A DNA stretch of 64,000 bases from Clitopilus passeckerianus (GCA_944990035.1 CALYLX010000155.1:372001-436000), one strand, 5' to 3'; numbered from the stretch's first letter, positions 48,995-61,477 are shown. Program-made: numbers and translations. Notes: generated by a model from the sequence alone, not told the origin.

Positions 48995-49254
48995 ATCTTT
49001 TTGCATCCGTTGTGCGATGCGGCAAGTGTCAAGGTCGATTCAGCCAAGATCGTCCGCACATCCACACTAATCTAGGCGAGATAACCTTGACATGTTTCTC
49101 AAGAATGGAGTCACGACCATTAACCTTGCATTATTACTAGTATACTACACAGTATCTCTACATTATAAAAGCTTTACTACCCTCTTCATATACTCGCACT
49201 CAATGTTCGCTTTCAGGCAAATATACCCTTCCTATCCTCCTTCCTCTAAACCAA

Positions 49255-51453
49255 CTAATCAGCAATGGCTCCAGCCTGCAACCTCAAAATTATCAAACTT
49301 ACCATCCTCGTCACATGATTCGCTGCCAAACACAACATGAAAAGCCTCTTGCACTCATCATCATCTCTAAAGGGATACACCGCGCCAAGTCGATACGCAG
49401 CCGCAAATCCCGAAACCACCGCAATCTCGTGCATATCTACCCAACGCGCACGTCAGCACCATGACGATCGTTCAAAGGAGACGAAGAAGAACGTACTTAA
49501 GATGGTCCAAGCCCCAGCAAAATGCGTATGATTCTTCCCATTGATGAACCCCATCCACGGTACAGTCCCCGCATAATGCTGCCATCGATGACTTTGCTGC
49601 TTCCACCATTTCTCCATTATGATCTATTTTCCAATCGTTAGTATTTCTCTCTTAGAAGGGGTATAAGAGGCAAACCTTGTCAGGATCGATATCATCCTTA
49701 CTCCAGAGTTCCTTACTACCGGGGGAGTTATCTAGGAAGATCGTCTGGAAAACATGTTTCTCCAATGGGATGTAGGAGTCCTCATTGCCATTTGAGTCCT
49801 TGGTTGATGAAGACGATTCTGCTCCCCTTCCCCGAGAAGCCCCTGGTTCGGCGTTCTTCGTGGCCGACGATCCGGAAGACGAGGAAGATTCGCCTTGGGA
49901 CTCGGACACTCCCTCATCACGCTCTTGCTCATGAGGACCACGTTCTGGTACACCATCGAACTTCCCACTATTATCAGCTCGGAGCTATCATCTAGTTGGC
50001 AAAGAAAGACTAACCTGAGGCTGATACACAGTCAAGTCAAAGCTCATCTCCATCTTCCTCTTGTCGCTCGGGTAGCTTCTGATAAAATAGAGCGGCTGGA
50101 AGTTCTTCTCTGCAAACTCGAATTTCTTCTTTATCTCCTCTTGCTGAGATGGATCGGAGTGTGTAGACTTGGAGTTGAGTTCAGGGGAGTAGCGGACTTG
50201 GTAGTACTGCATGGGGGATGTCAGTTCGATACGACAAAGAACTGGAGAATAAATTACCTTTTCCATGTATGCGAGATCGGAATGGGTTACGGTGACGTCC
50301 CATAAATACTATGAGGATCCGTTGAAACGTGTCCGATAGAACAGGCGAAAAGCACACAAACCTTAACATTCCCCAAAACTCTCTTTTCCATCCACCCCGC
50401 ATCCTTACCCAATATTTTCAGCGCCGCATCAGCATCCGTACACAATACCAATTCATCAAACACCTCCATCTCCTCCTCCTCACTCGGCTCAACCACCTGC
50501 TGTCCATTATCCGTCCCCTTCGTCTTTCTCGACCACACCTTTACACCTCCCTTCTTGCCCTTCTTATTCGACCTTTCGACCCGGACGACTTCCCTGTCGT
50601 TCACGATCTGCACTGGACTGGGAGACTTCTCCGCAGATTCGACATGTTTGGTCCAGGTGGAGTAGAGGAGGGACAAGCGGGGGAAGGCTCGCATCTCGGG
50701 GATGGAGGCGAGGAAGGTGTCGGGGGAGTATTCGAATAAACGCATGTTGGGGTCCATGAATACACGTTCGAGGATGGCGGAGGAGATGAAGGGTGTTTGG
50801 TTCCCCGTCCCGAAGAAGAGGGCGACGAGGGGGAAGACGATGACTTCGCCGAATTCCTGAAGGGGGAGTATGGTTAATGTGGTGAAGGGTTGGAGAAGAA
50901 TTTGAAGAAAATACGGACCTTGGAGAATCTGAACATGCGTAACATGGCGCTGACGGAAATAAGAGCGAACATTGGCTCGAAGGTCTTGATAATCTTCAAG
51001 ACCTTGCCAAACTTCTTGATATCGGTGTTGAACCTGAAGCAGCAATGAGTGTCATCTTGATGAGAAGGTGAAAGTAACAACGCACTTGTCTATAACCTGG
51101 CTGGGGAACACATTGCTCCAGAACTCTGTCTCCGGATCCCTCCCAAAGCTGACCTGCATCCCTACCTCGCTCGAACTGAACCCCAACCTCTTAAACATCG
51201 CGTATGTATTATGGAACACAGGACTGGCACCCTGCACGCCATCGTTGATATAATCCGTACCATACTCCTCCTTATTTATAGGAGCAGAGGTGGCCATACC
51301 ACCGGCGTTCGAAGATCTCTCGTAGACCTTGACTTCGAATTGCCCTGGGGGACTCTGAGAGAACGCATATGCTGCAGACATGCCACACGCGCCGGCGCCG
51401 ACGATGAGGACGCGCGTTGGCTCGTTGTTGGTACTGTTAGTGAGCTTGCTCAT
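49255..51453 (-). CDS. FAD/NAD(P)-binding flavin oxidoreductase (amine-oxidase-like)
   Basis: The start at 51453 leads into EPTRVLIVGAGACGMSAAYA, a Rossmann dinucleotide-binding motif (GxGxxG, residues 19-24), followed by VKVYERSSNAGGMAT, the usual FAD ribose Glu and GG doublet. Later exons give SNVFPSQVIDK, FNTDIKKFGKVLKIIKTFEP, EFGEVIVFPLVALFFGTGNQ, VFDELVLCTDADAALKILG (substrate/FAD-domain strand), YYQVRYSPELN, YIPLEKHVFQTIFLDN, KWWKQQSHRWQHYAGTVPWM and MHEIAVVSGFAAAYRLGAVY. The last two are the C-terminal FAD-binding part. A Ser/Glu-rich insert interrupts near 49780-49930. At least six introns are needed, and their ends are approximate. The C-terminal end at 49255 assumes read-through of the last exon. 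The substrate is unknown. Confidence 0.8.
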
Positions 51454-52625
51454 GGTAGTTGTTTGTAGGGCTTAAGGAGAGGCCTCCTATGAGCGAAGCA
51501 AGCCATGCGTTGGAGATCTAACATTAGGGGCTGGACATCGGGGGTGGAGATCGGGGACGTAAATAGACGCAAGCAACGCGTGGTTTCTTTTAGGCAATTG
51601 ATAAACGCCAAAACTTTCAAGTGCAAAAAGGCGCGTCGGGAGGCGCCGTAAAGAGCACAGAAAAATTAGACATGGAGCATTAAAATTGTAAGAAGCATAG
51701 GGTCGAAGATCTCGCATGTTAATTGCGCTATTTTTGCATGCTCCCTAACATTGATCGAGGAAGACAATCAGTGTAGCACTATATAAGAGCTCCGCAAGCT
51801 GGCGCATCTTCGAGAACAAGTTAACAACAAAATCGTGATAGTACAGAGCTCCTCGGCCTTCCGGCTGCAAGCTACATGTCGACCAAACGTTGATCACTGT
51901 GCCAAACTTGAAGCGCGGTTTGGCCCACCCTAAATCACGGTCAATAAGGACAAGCAACGCTGGCCTTTCTCTCGTCCACCACAGTGGATTTGGCGGGGTT
52001 ACCACCGAATAATGCACAGTTTTACGCACGAAATCTCCAACGTGGGCTCTGAAGTGGGGAGAACACATGGTCAATCAACCTGGTATGCTGCGCCCGTGGA
52101 TGAGATCTCACGGAATTTGTGTTCTTGCTTTGGGTACAGGCCTTGCCGTTCCGGCACCTCAGAGTTCTTGATACTTTTCGTCGCCGACATTGCAGCTCTA
52201 GGTGCAACTGGCTGCCGCAAATGGTCATGCAGAGAAATCCGGTATAGCATCAGCACATGAGTTATTCTGGGTCCAAATACAGCTGGGGTATCGCAAATCA
52301 ACGTGGTGTAGCACTCATATTCAATGATTTGCAACCTCAACCGTTTGTTCCATGAGGGTGCGATTCAAGCGCTTGTTTTGACTATGTCGACAATGATAAA
52401 CGGGCGATTCCTCGATTGTAATTCTGGGTAGGCCTCTCCCGGCCATCACGTTCCTGGCAGCAGCTGCCCAGAGTCAAAGTTGCGAACCGGACAGGATCTG
52501 TAGCGACGGGGTCGCGGCGAGCTTCGTCATTGTATGAAGCAAGATTCACCGCCAACCGTCGCTCGACAAACGGGGTAAGCACACAGTTTCACTGCGTCCC
52601 CTGTACCGCCCTCAGATCCGATCTT
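51454..52625. other. Intergenic, upstream of hydrolase copy 2
   Basis: No gene was recognised. The last 80 bp are a diverged relative of the region upstream of copy 1 (shared pieces such as CTGTACCGC and CAGATCCGA). Confidence 0.5.
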
Positions 52626-52680
52626 ATTTTTAGACCACCACCTACGACGAAGACTGCGAAATGCCACAAAGCACAAAGCC

Positions 52681-52688
52681 TATAAAAC
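52681..52688 (+). promoter_or_regulatory. TATA box of hydrolase copy 2
   Basis: TATAAAAC lies about 66 bp before the ATG at 52747. Confidence 0.65.
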
Positions 52689-52746
52689 CTGGCGGGCATT
52701 GGAGCTCAGTCCTCACCATCCCACCTCAGCTTCTAAGTTCGCAGAC

Positions 52747-54675
52747 ATGCAGCTTAAGGCACTCCTCAGCATCCTTCCCTTCTTCATTGCATATACTTCT
52801 GCAGCTGCCACCGGTGCTGCAAAGCCATCTGCCGGTGCACAGATTCTCGATGCACAGACCGATGCGTTCATCGAAAATATGCTCAAGGAGTGGAACTCGC
52901 CTGGGGGTATCTCCGTCTCGTACGTCAAGAAGAACGACGACGGGTCCTGGCAGACAGAATACAAGGGCTACGGTATTGCTAACGGCAATGGCGACAAGGT
53001 GAACGAGAACACCTACTTCAATATCGCCTCGAATACCAAGGTAATTGGATTTTCACTCTGATACTAAGAAACATGGTCTAACCGGGTGCATCCCAGCTCC
53101 TCACGGTCATGTCAACTGGTCTCCTCATCGACAACCCATCGCTTTCCAACAAGCCCATCACCTGGCACTCGAAGATGAGCGACATCATTCCTGAGTGGAA
53201 CACGACCGACTCCGTCGCCAAGTCAGATGCCACTCTGTTGGACTGCATGAGTCATCGAACTGGCTACCCGCTCCATGACTTCTCGTACCACTACTCTGAC
53301 ACCGTCGAGACTGTCGTAAGTGTCTGGTGTTGTCAGTGTTGGTCTTGCTCTCATCCATTGTCTCTTTCTTCAGACCAAGAAGCTTGGATTCCACCGCCAG
53401 GCTGCCGAGTTCCGTGACATCTGGTTGTATAACAACGTCGTGTACACCGTTCTGTCCTATGTTCCTCAGAAGCTCACTGGGATCTCCTTCGCCCGTTTCG
53501 CGACGGACAACATCTTCAAGCCTCTCGGGATGAAGGCATCCACCTTCAACTACCAGACGGCCTTCAACTCTCCTGGGAAGCTCGCGTTTGGCATGTCCCG
53601 CGGTGGCTGGAACCCTTATCAGGACCCCTTCGCGGGAACTCCCCGCCAACAGCGCTGGTGGGCCGGTACCAATGCCAATGATGACGGAAACACGCTCTCT
53701 GGTGCAGGAGGCATGTTGACCACCGGTGTCGACATGGCTCAGTGGCTCAAGGCGCTCCTGCTCAAGGGCAAGAACCCGGACACTGGCAAGCAAGTCGTCC
53801 CCGCCGATGTTGTCGACACTGTTGCCTCTGCTATCATCCCGTCTGGACCTTACCTTCCCTCCTTCCCCGAGTACTCCATCCCGATGTACGGTGCCGCTCA
53901 GCTCCAGCTGTACTACCGTGGCCACTTCATCCTCGAGCACGGAGGGTTCATCCAGGGATTCAACACGCAGGTCTCTCGTATGCCCGATGATGGCATCGGT
54001 ATCTCCGTCCTCTCCAACGACAACGAGCACGGTATGCAGATCGGTGAGGTGATCAAGAACTACATTTACGACCGTGCACTCGGTCTGGAGCCTATTGACT
54101 GGGACTCGAGGTACAAAGCTATCAAGTCTGTTGCTCCTCAGGCCGCGACTGCTCGTCCCTCCGCTCCCAAGCAACCTACCGCAGACATCTCCAAGCTCGT
54201 CGGAGCGTACTCCAACCCTGGCTACGGAACGCTCAACTTCTGTCAGGTCACCCCTGCTCCCCAATCGCCCTCAGCTGCTTGCAAGGCAGTCACCGCCAAC
54301 CTCACCACCACCCTTCCCGGTGCCATCGACAGCAAGCTCCCCACGCTCATCGCTGAGTACGACTCCCCCTGGTTCTCGCACATGCAGCTGCAGCACTTTG
54401 ACGGCAACGTGTTCAATATCTCCTTGGTCAGCTCCACCCCTGTCGTTGGTGCCGTCAACACTGCCAATGCGTCGTACGCCAATGGCCAGTTCTGGACATA
54501 CAACCCCCGTCCTGCTGGCTCCGACCAAGTTGCAGTTGCTGAATTCGACATTGCGGGCAGCCACATTGGTCTCGGCATGACTGGTGTGTGGCAGGGTATC
54601 CTCGGATCTGGTATCCCTCCCACTTCTGGTGATACCGTCAAGGCCCGTGCTGAGGTCTACTGGGACAAGCATTAG
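52747..54675 (+). CDS. Secreted serine beta-lactamase-like hydrolase, copy 2, 604 aa
   Basis: Exons are 52747-53040, 53097-53315 and 53374-54675. The intron lengths match copy 1 exactly (56 and 58 nt) and their sequences are nearly the same. The protein has the same signal peptide, catalytic Ser95/Lys98, Tyr190 motif and His-Gly-Gly at 360-362 as copy 1, and I find no amino-acid difference. Coding differences are all silent: GCA/GCG near 52855, ACG/ACA near 53563, GGA/GGT near 53942 and the final His codon. The stop is TAG here and TAA in copy 1. The 3' flank is unrelated to that of copy 1. Both copies have complete core promoters, so both could be expressed. Confidence 0.92.
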
Positions 54676-54820
54676 ATTGCTTGACTTCTGGGTAGAGCTT
54701 CGGGGGTCTGGCCCTCAAAAGTATAGCCTTTCCTTCTTCGACCTTATATCATTTTTTGAACATTAATTCGTTTTATGTATTACTAGTACACCTCTGTATT
54801 CCTCTCCGTACACTGTTAAT

Positions 54821-57800
54821 TTATTTTGATGCAACTCTACTCTTGGTCATGAGTTTATCCCCGAATCCCATCTCCTCGAACAAGGCGATAACATGCCGGT
54901 GATCTCCCTTCCTGGCCATTTCGAGGGGTGTAACATCGCGATACCTTCCACCAGTCATCCTGGCGTGAGCATTGATTTTACTACAGCCGAGAAGCAGATG
55001 AACGACCGCCCCGTGTCCATTTCCGGCCGCTAGGTGAAGTGGACTCCACCCTTTCTTAGCTTTCGCATTGATGTCAACAGATTTGGGGAGTAGTAGGACA
55101 ACAGTATCATGTCCATTCTCGGCCTCCAGATGAAGTGGACGCCGACATACACCATCCGAAGCATTGACGTCGATGTCAGCAGCCTTGAGAAGTACCTGAA
55201 CGACTGCCTCGCGTCCATTCTTGGTCGCTAAGTGAAGAGGACGCTGCTGTCCATCATTTGCTGCACTGACGTCAATGTTGGGGCAATTGAGGAGTAGTCG
55301 AACGACTACCTCGTGTCCGTTCTCAGCAGCTAGATGAAGTGGACGCTGCAATGCGCCATCCCAGACATTGGCGTCAATGTTGGGGGTGTCAAGGAGTACT
55401 TGGGTGACAGCCTTATGTCCATTCTTAACCGCTAGATGAAGCGCAGTCTGCCCTCTAACACCCTTCGCATTGACATTAATATCGGCACAGCTGAGAAGTA
55501 GCCGAACAACGGGTTCGTGTCCTTTCTCAGCCGCTAGATGAAGTGGACGCTGCCGTTGAACATCCACTGCGTTGACATCAATATTGGCAGAGCTAAGAAG
55601 TAGTCGGACGACCACGTCATGTCCATTCTTGGACGCTTGATGAAGTGGGGTGCGCCCAAGACGATTCCGTGCATTGACATCAATCCTGGCCGAGCTGACT
55701 CGGAGAAACAGTCGAATAACTGCTTCTGGCCCTCCTACCGATCTCGATGACTTGTGCGTGACCTGCTCATCTGTATCTGCAGCCGCGTGGGTGTAGCCAA
55801 GAAGGGCTTCAACGACTGGTGCATGTCCATTATCGGATGCCAGATGAAGTGCTGTTTGACCACCCATGCGGGCATTGATATTTATGGGGAGTTAACCAAG
55901 GAGACGCTGGATAGTCTTATTGTTAAAAAAGCCGCTGCTCTGGCCGCACTTCGGCAGGAACCGTTCCACCAAAGTCACTTCCCCGCTTTGCGATGCAGCG
56001 TGAAGAACAGTAGCTCCAAACTCTGTGGTGCAGCTAACGTTCAAATTGGATTTGAGCTGGGTGAAAATTTGCTCTGCAAAAGCGGTTTGCCCACCCAGAC
56101 ATGCAAAGAAAAGCGGGGAGCAGCCAAGGAATGATTCTTCGTCGAGGGCTTGTTGGTAATCCTCGAAGAGCGGGGTAAGACCATGCCGCGCAGCAAAATG
56201 GATAGCTTACCCGTGATTAGCACGGTCGTAGACTTCCAATGGGTTGAGTGGTAATGGTATGACTAGTCCTCTGCGAAACAGCTCGCTTATTTGTGTAGGA
56301 AATCGACTGTTACGGTGCGAGATGGCTTGCTGTGCATGATATCCCAGATTCCAGCACGCGTAGGGGAAAAATGGGTAGAAAGTTTTCGTTGCCTGGAGGT
56401 CGTAGTTGCCGTTGATCGACGTGTAAGCAATTCCGGCCCGGGACATGTATATTGCTGAGATGTTCGCAATGAGATCATGTGGGTTATCGACTAATGGATC
56501 CCTGAAGGCTTCGGAGAACGTCTGGGCAGTATAATCTGATCAAACCGTTGTACGTGAATGGAGAGGTGAGAACATGCATTGGACAACTCACGTATTAATT
56601 GGACTGTTTGGCTTTCCTTTTCAGTCTTTAACAGGCCCAAACATACAGAGGCCAAGGTCTCCGGGGTTGTAAGGTGTTCTACATCGACGGAAGAACTACC
56701 AATATCCACGGCAAGCGCGTCAAGCAGCTCGTCGACTTCGAGAATGCGGGTTGCATGGGTGACCAGTGCTATTGCATGACAAGCTAGTGCCCGTGCCCTT
56801 GCACTCTGATCTCGAATTCTTTTCAGCGTGTGCTCATACTGATCGTTCAGTGTCGTCGGCAGCTGCTCGATAGCTTCTCTGAGGCTACGCCGATCAACGA
56901 TGCCGCCTGAGGCAAGCACGCTGACCTGTAGGGCAGCCAAAAGAAACCTTTGAAGCATAGTCAATCATCGAGCACGTACTGCAATTGGACCCGTGATACT
57001 CACATTCCTTGACATTTATTTTGAATCTTGAGGATGATTGCTTCTCGAACGTGGCGTATTTGGAGATACTGCCCTAATCGAGGGAGAGCGTGGATTTTAG
57101 ATGATATGAATCGATGAAGATCGTGGTCTGGTGCCCGAATGAGGAAATGAGGCTCCTTCACATGGGGAAGATTAGCGAGGGGCCGAGAGGTCATGAATAG
57201 CGGTTGCTGGAGTGAGATGAGGTCATGTATCACTTCCAGTCTGACATCGTTTCGTAGTTCATCCAATGCGTCGACCACCAGATAAACATCATTGGCCTGC
57301 TGTAAAGCCCTGCGTAGTGTCGCCAATAGCTCCGATCTTGAAGGCCTTGTATCGGTGCGAAGGCAAGGTTTGTGAAGCGTCTCCGAGACGTAACACGCAA
57401 CCTTGTCGGAACTCAGAACCGCCTGCCTGAGTAGACATGCGAGGATGTCGGCGGTGGATAATTGATCCTTGTGCTGGCAATAAAAATATATGCAAGTGAC
57501 AAGCCTATCTTCCGCGAGATGGTTGATGACAATTGATCTGTAAAAGGCTGGTCAAAAGCTTGAAAAAGTTGGGAAAGTAACTGTCCACCCACGTTAGGCA
57601 TGTTTTTCCCGCACCGGCTGCGGATACTTCAGGTTCCATTACATGTAAAGTGAGGTGACGAGAAGATCTCACGCATGCCAGCGCCCCATAGGATATTGGT
57701 CTTTTTCAACATCCAGCCTATGAACTTGGGGTGTTGGAAAATCCACAGCCCAGTCCCCTTCATAGCCTTCTCGGAAACGTCTTTGTGAATTTGGTGGCTG

Positions 57801-58059
57801 TTCTCCGGCGATAGCCATTTGGCGAGTTTGAGGATTTCTGCCTGACAGCTGAGTTACAGTCTCAATGGACAGCGTTTGGATTATATTTACCTGCGAGAGG
57901 ATCCTGAGGTACAGTGCCAGCAGCTATATTGATGTCCCGTCCGGCCGCAAGTACATTGGAGTGCATGGAGAAGTTTGTATGAGGTTGAGGACCCAAAGCC
58001 TCAACGGCTCCACCATGATTGGAGTAAGTATGTGCTGTTTCCGTGGATGTTGGACCCAT
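54821..58059 (-). pseudogene. NACHT-ankyrin (NLR-like) gene interrupted by two in-frame TAA codons
   Basis: Exons are 57891-58059, 57673-57837, 57593-57626, 57004-57537, 56592-56947 and 54821-56535. Together they form one frame of 991 codons with consistent phases. Order: N-terminal segment with NVLAAGRDINIAAG; KWLSPENSHQIHKDVSEKAM and TGLWIFQHPKF; P-loop-like AAGAGKTCL; SIVINHLAEDRL; Walker B DVYLVVDALDEL; MTSRPLANLP sensor; GMFLLAALQV; winged-helix-like ILEVDELLDALAVD; LIHYTAQTFSEAF. About ten ankyrin repeats follow (GQTALHLASDNGHAPVVEAL and so on). TAA codons at 56207-56209 and 55892-55894 cut the ankyrin part, and no frame-keeping intron removes them. The first coincides with a donor-like GTAAGC. 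The C-terminal 348-codon ankyrin frame (54821-55867) is itself open. Family role by analogy: signal-transducing ATPase in self/non-self recognition or programmed cell death. Confidence 0.8.
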
Positions 58060-58704
58060 ACAAACGGGGTGCGATGGTAAAGAGTGGGAAGCCTGGTGAC
58101 GAGGATGGGAACACCATGCACTGGTACCTCAGAACTGAGACGCTCGCTCATGACAATCACGGCATTTGACGCCCGGGGGAATGCATCTCGTCATGGATGC
58201 ATCGTCCACACACAGGGATAGGCTGTCCCTGGTAAGATGAGATTCAGTATTCGGCCCACTGTGAGGTGAGAAGAACCGGAGGGTTGGAAGCAAACTGGTC
58301 TGCGTTTGCTGCGTTCTCGACTGGAACGAATTGTTAGGTCATGACTGACGTGTACTACCTGTACATGAGCTATTGGGGGTTGCGTGTCTTGTATATGGTT
58401 TGGCCTCGGTGAGTCACTGTGAGTGAGAGTGAATGAGTGAAAATCTAAATAGCCGATTCCTTGTATTTTCTTTTATCATAAGCGCCCGGGGATGCTCAGT
58501 TTGTAAATGGGGAAAATTCTGCGGCGAAATCCGAGCCATACATATTTCGAGCATCATCCATCATCCACCGTGACCGAAGTTCTTGAACATCGCTGTAGGT
58601 AAAGGAGTTTATTTAATGGCAAAGACCTCTAATCAAACGTGCCTCATTGCTTCTACCCACCCGAGCTGCAAATTCACTTGGCCCGGGAATTTGCAGCTTC
58701 AACC
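58060..58704. other. Intergenic between NACHT-ankyrin gene and cis-prenyltransferase
   Basis: It contains the likely promoter of the NACHT gene (minus strand, to the right of 58059) and the 3' flank of the prenyltransferase gene. No further gene was seen. Confidence 0.5.
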
Positions 58705-59954
58705 TCAAGCCCTACGAGGACTTGCCCAAATCTTTCGCTGATAATCGAGCAAAATCCAAATCATATCAAGAGGTTTGAATTCAGGCCAATTGAATGGGCA
58801 GAACTGAATCTGCGTATTTTCGCAGCACTGTTTCGCAGGGCGTCAGCGGGTAACTCCCCATATCATCAGACTGATTACCTCTCACCTGCCAAAGGAGAAA
58901 ATCACTCAGCCTATTCGCGTTCGATGTGCGAATCAGGACATCAAGGGGAGGGCTGCCCACTCCATTCACAGAACCCGTATGATTGCTCATGAGTTCCTTT
59001 TCAATGTCGTCCTCCGTGATGTAAGCCCTGACGAGGAGAAGCCGTTCAGTATTTCAATTTCATTATCATGACAACAAGGCTATCAAGTTGACTAACTGAC
59101 CTTGCATTATCGGGAACCGCAAGGTCCTCCCGCAAACGCTGGCGTACACAGGTCTTGATAGCGGTAGTCATTTCGTCCCGAGACGTATAAGCTAGACAGA
59201 GGTTGAAAGTTCTGGTATCGTCGTCGGTGAGTCTTCCAGAATGATAGTTAATCTGAACCAACCTGTGGTATTGTTTGGTCTTTTCCTCAGCTTCATCAGC
59301 TACTCGCCTCACATGTTCTGGTAAGAGGTCTTTGCGGCCGACAACCTTGAATCGAACTTTCTGTTCCTGAAGCACGCCGCTAAAAGCACATCGGTGAGCT
59401 GTACATTATGAGCTGATCCTGGCGTCTGAATATACCCGGGAGCAGTTATCCTCTCCATCGTCTCCACCAATATGTCCATAATTACGTCCACCTCCTCTTT
59501 GGAACGTTGGAAGTTCTCGATAGAGAAAGCGTAAGCCGAGACACACTGGATACCAACGGTGTACATGAGAGGCAGCATCTGTCTCAATAGTAGTTCAGCC
59601 ATTGCTCGAGATAGATAATGGCAATATGCCTCTTGCCTTGGTCAATCCAGATCCGCGCCTATGTCCCTGTTTGGTTTCCAGGCCACGAGTCCGAGCCCAC
59701 CGTCTGTTTCCATCCATGATAAACGCGACGTGTTGGGGAATCGGGCCCGTGGAGACGAGATATAACGCGAAGTCTACGAGTCTATCGTATAAGGGCTGGT
59801 AAAGAAACGAGCGCGTAGCACCCCAGAGTCGACTCTGAGAGGCTTCAATAGGACAGGCCAGGAAACTGGTGCAGCTTCCCAGATATGCGCAGATTATTGC
59901 GAGGAGCAGCAGTGGCAGCGGGGAGGGAATCTGGAATTCAAGAATAAAGGACAT
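58705..59954 (-). CDS. cis-Prenyltransferase (dehydrodolichyl diphosphate synthase type), 334 aa
   Basis: It adds isopentenyl units to farnesyl diphosphate to build the dolichol backbone, at the ER or lipid-particle membrane. Exons are 59638-59954, 59435-59578, 59101-59379, 58886-59027 and 58705-58827 (1005 nt). A hydrophobic segment at about residues 11-28 precedes the catalytic core HVAFIMDGNRRWARTRGLE (Asp81, Asn83, Arg-Arg), then GHRRG, YAFSIENFQRSKEEVD, INYHSGR and DVLIRTSNANRLSDFLLWQ, then CCENTQIQFCPFNWPEF. In the RTS motif the usual Gly after Ser is Asn. The first intron (59579-59637) begins GC instead of GT, and no GT donor exists there that keeps the family sequence. The gene corresponds to yeast RER2/SRT1. 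The ALG12 gene follows 1.5 kb upstream on the same strand. Confidence 0.88.
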
Positions 59955-61477
59955 GGTGAAAGGTGGTGACCGTTCAAGGTCTGCAGAGCGTCAAGAAGGG
60001 CCAAAGCTTCGTATTGTAAGCAAAACTTCTCCCTCATTTGCCTGCCAAGACCCGTCAAAAAAGTTAAGTTACAGGACCCTGAATGAATGCCTCCCGAACC
60101 TCCAGGCTATCAACAGCGGGTTTGGTAATCCAACCTATCAGCCGAGTAAGTCAGGGCTGCCCAGCAAAACATATAACGCCCGCTTGCAGCGGGATAGGAA
60201 GTTTTTGGGTAGTTCTCAAGCACAGATCTATTGGGGCTACCATGACTAAGCACATATCCACCTCTGCAAGTGATTCGTTACAGGTGGTCCGTCTTCGGAC
60301 GATAGTGGTAACGGATGTATGGTTTTCCCTGTCAATTGTCGAAGCGATTCATTGGGATGGGCGACCTCGATAATCAGCCTGCCTGCCATATCCGGAGGGA
60401 AGAAGTAGATTCAGGGGAAAGACTCAAAAAGTAGCAGAAAAAGGAACGGCGGCTTACCTGTAGCAAAAGCCGTCCGACCCCTCGTCGAAACGTTTATGAG
60501 ATAGGATAATGTGAATAGGCGGCGCTTGGAGCTGGGACACAGCGTTTCGTGAGGTGACATGTCGTTCATCTACTCGAGGGTAGAGACATTCCATTCACGA
60601 AATTGTCTTCTTGTTCCCAGAAGATGTGTGCTCCTGAGAACATCGGCCCGAGCGAGAGCGCGAATTTTGGGTAGTGAATATTCAATTCATTGGTGGTGGA
60701 AAATGGCAGATCTTGCTCGACTAAACCACATGAGACCATGAGGATTGAAGCGCCGGATACAGCCTCTTGTCACCATTGGCGCCTAGCTGATAGTCATTAA
60801 GCCGTGGCTGTAGCACATTGGGTGTTCCATGGCGTTTTAAAGATAGCTTTGACCTTTGAAGCGAGTTCCGGTGACTTGTGGTACAAACACAGGAGCAGGT
60901 AGTCCATGGCGGGGTAAGATGTAGTAGCCCACCCGCTGTTAGGGCAAACTCAAGGGCCGCTTGGCGCGTTTGAAGCCCACTTGGTGCTGGACCTCTCCTT
61001 GCTGTGACCTAGAATGGCAGTCACGACTTTGTCGGTCAGAATTGACGTCCTGTACTAGTATGAGCGGGTTGCTGTAAGAACAGGGAAGAGTGAGGATGGA
61101 TCAGAGGGAAGAGGTTGGGGAGGGGAGGGACCGGCAACGGGTATATTGAGTAGGTCCTTGTTATCAAGAAATGTTAGTCAAGGTGATATAGGTCGATGGG
61201 ATCTCGAACTTAGAGATGGAGAGGGCTAGGTGCGTGATTATGGTATAACTGACTTGGTTTAGGGTGTACGAGGGTGTGAGATGGGACGAGAACGGGTTGG
61301 TTGCAATGGTCGTGGTAATTGCTGGGAAAGTAGCAAGACACTCCGTTGCCCTCGCGTAGGGCAGAGCTGGGCGAGTGTCACCATCGTCGTAGAAGAGAAC
61401 ACCGATATGCGACGTGTGAGATGGCGAAGGGAGAAGAGAGGTACCTTCTCCTTCTCCTTCTCCCCTTTCACGCCCTC
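59955..61477. other. Intergenic between prenyltransferase and ALG12
   Basis: Frames at 59869-60249, 60083-60373 and 61281-61763 (plus strand) have no recognisable content. The last overlaps the ALG12 3' end on the opposite strand. No RNA gene was recognised. Confidence 0.45.

Larger units (their letters stand above)
52626..54675 (+). repeat. Inverted duplication, arm 2
   Basis: Near-identical inverse copy of 42846-44895; see that entry. It begins near the TTTTTAGACCACCACC segment upstream of the TATA box and ends at the stop codon. Confidence 0.9.
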
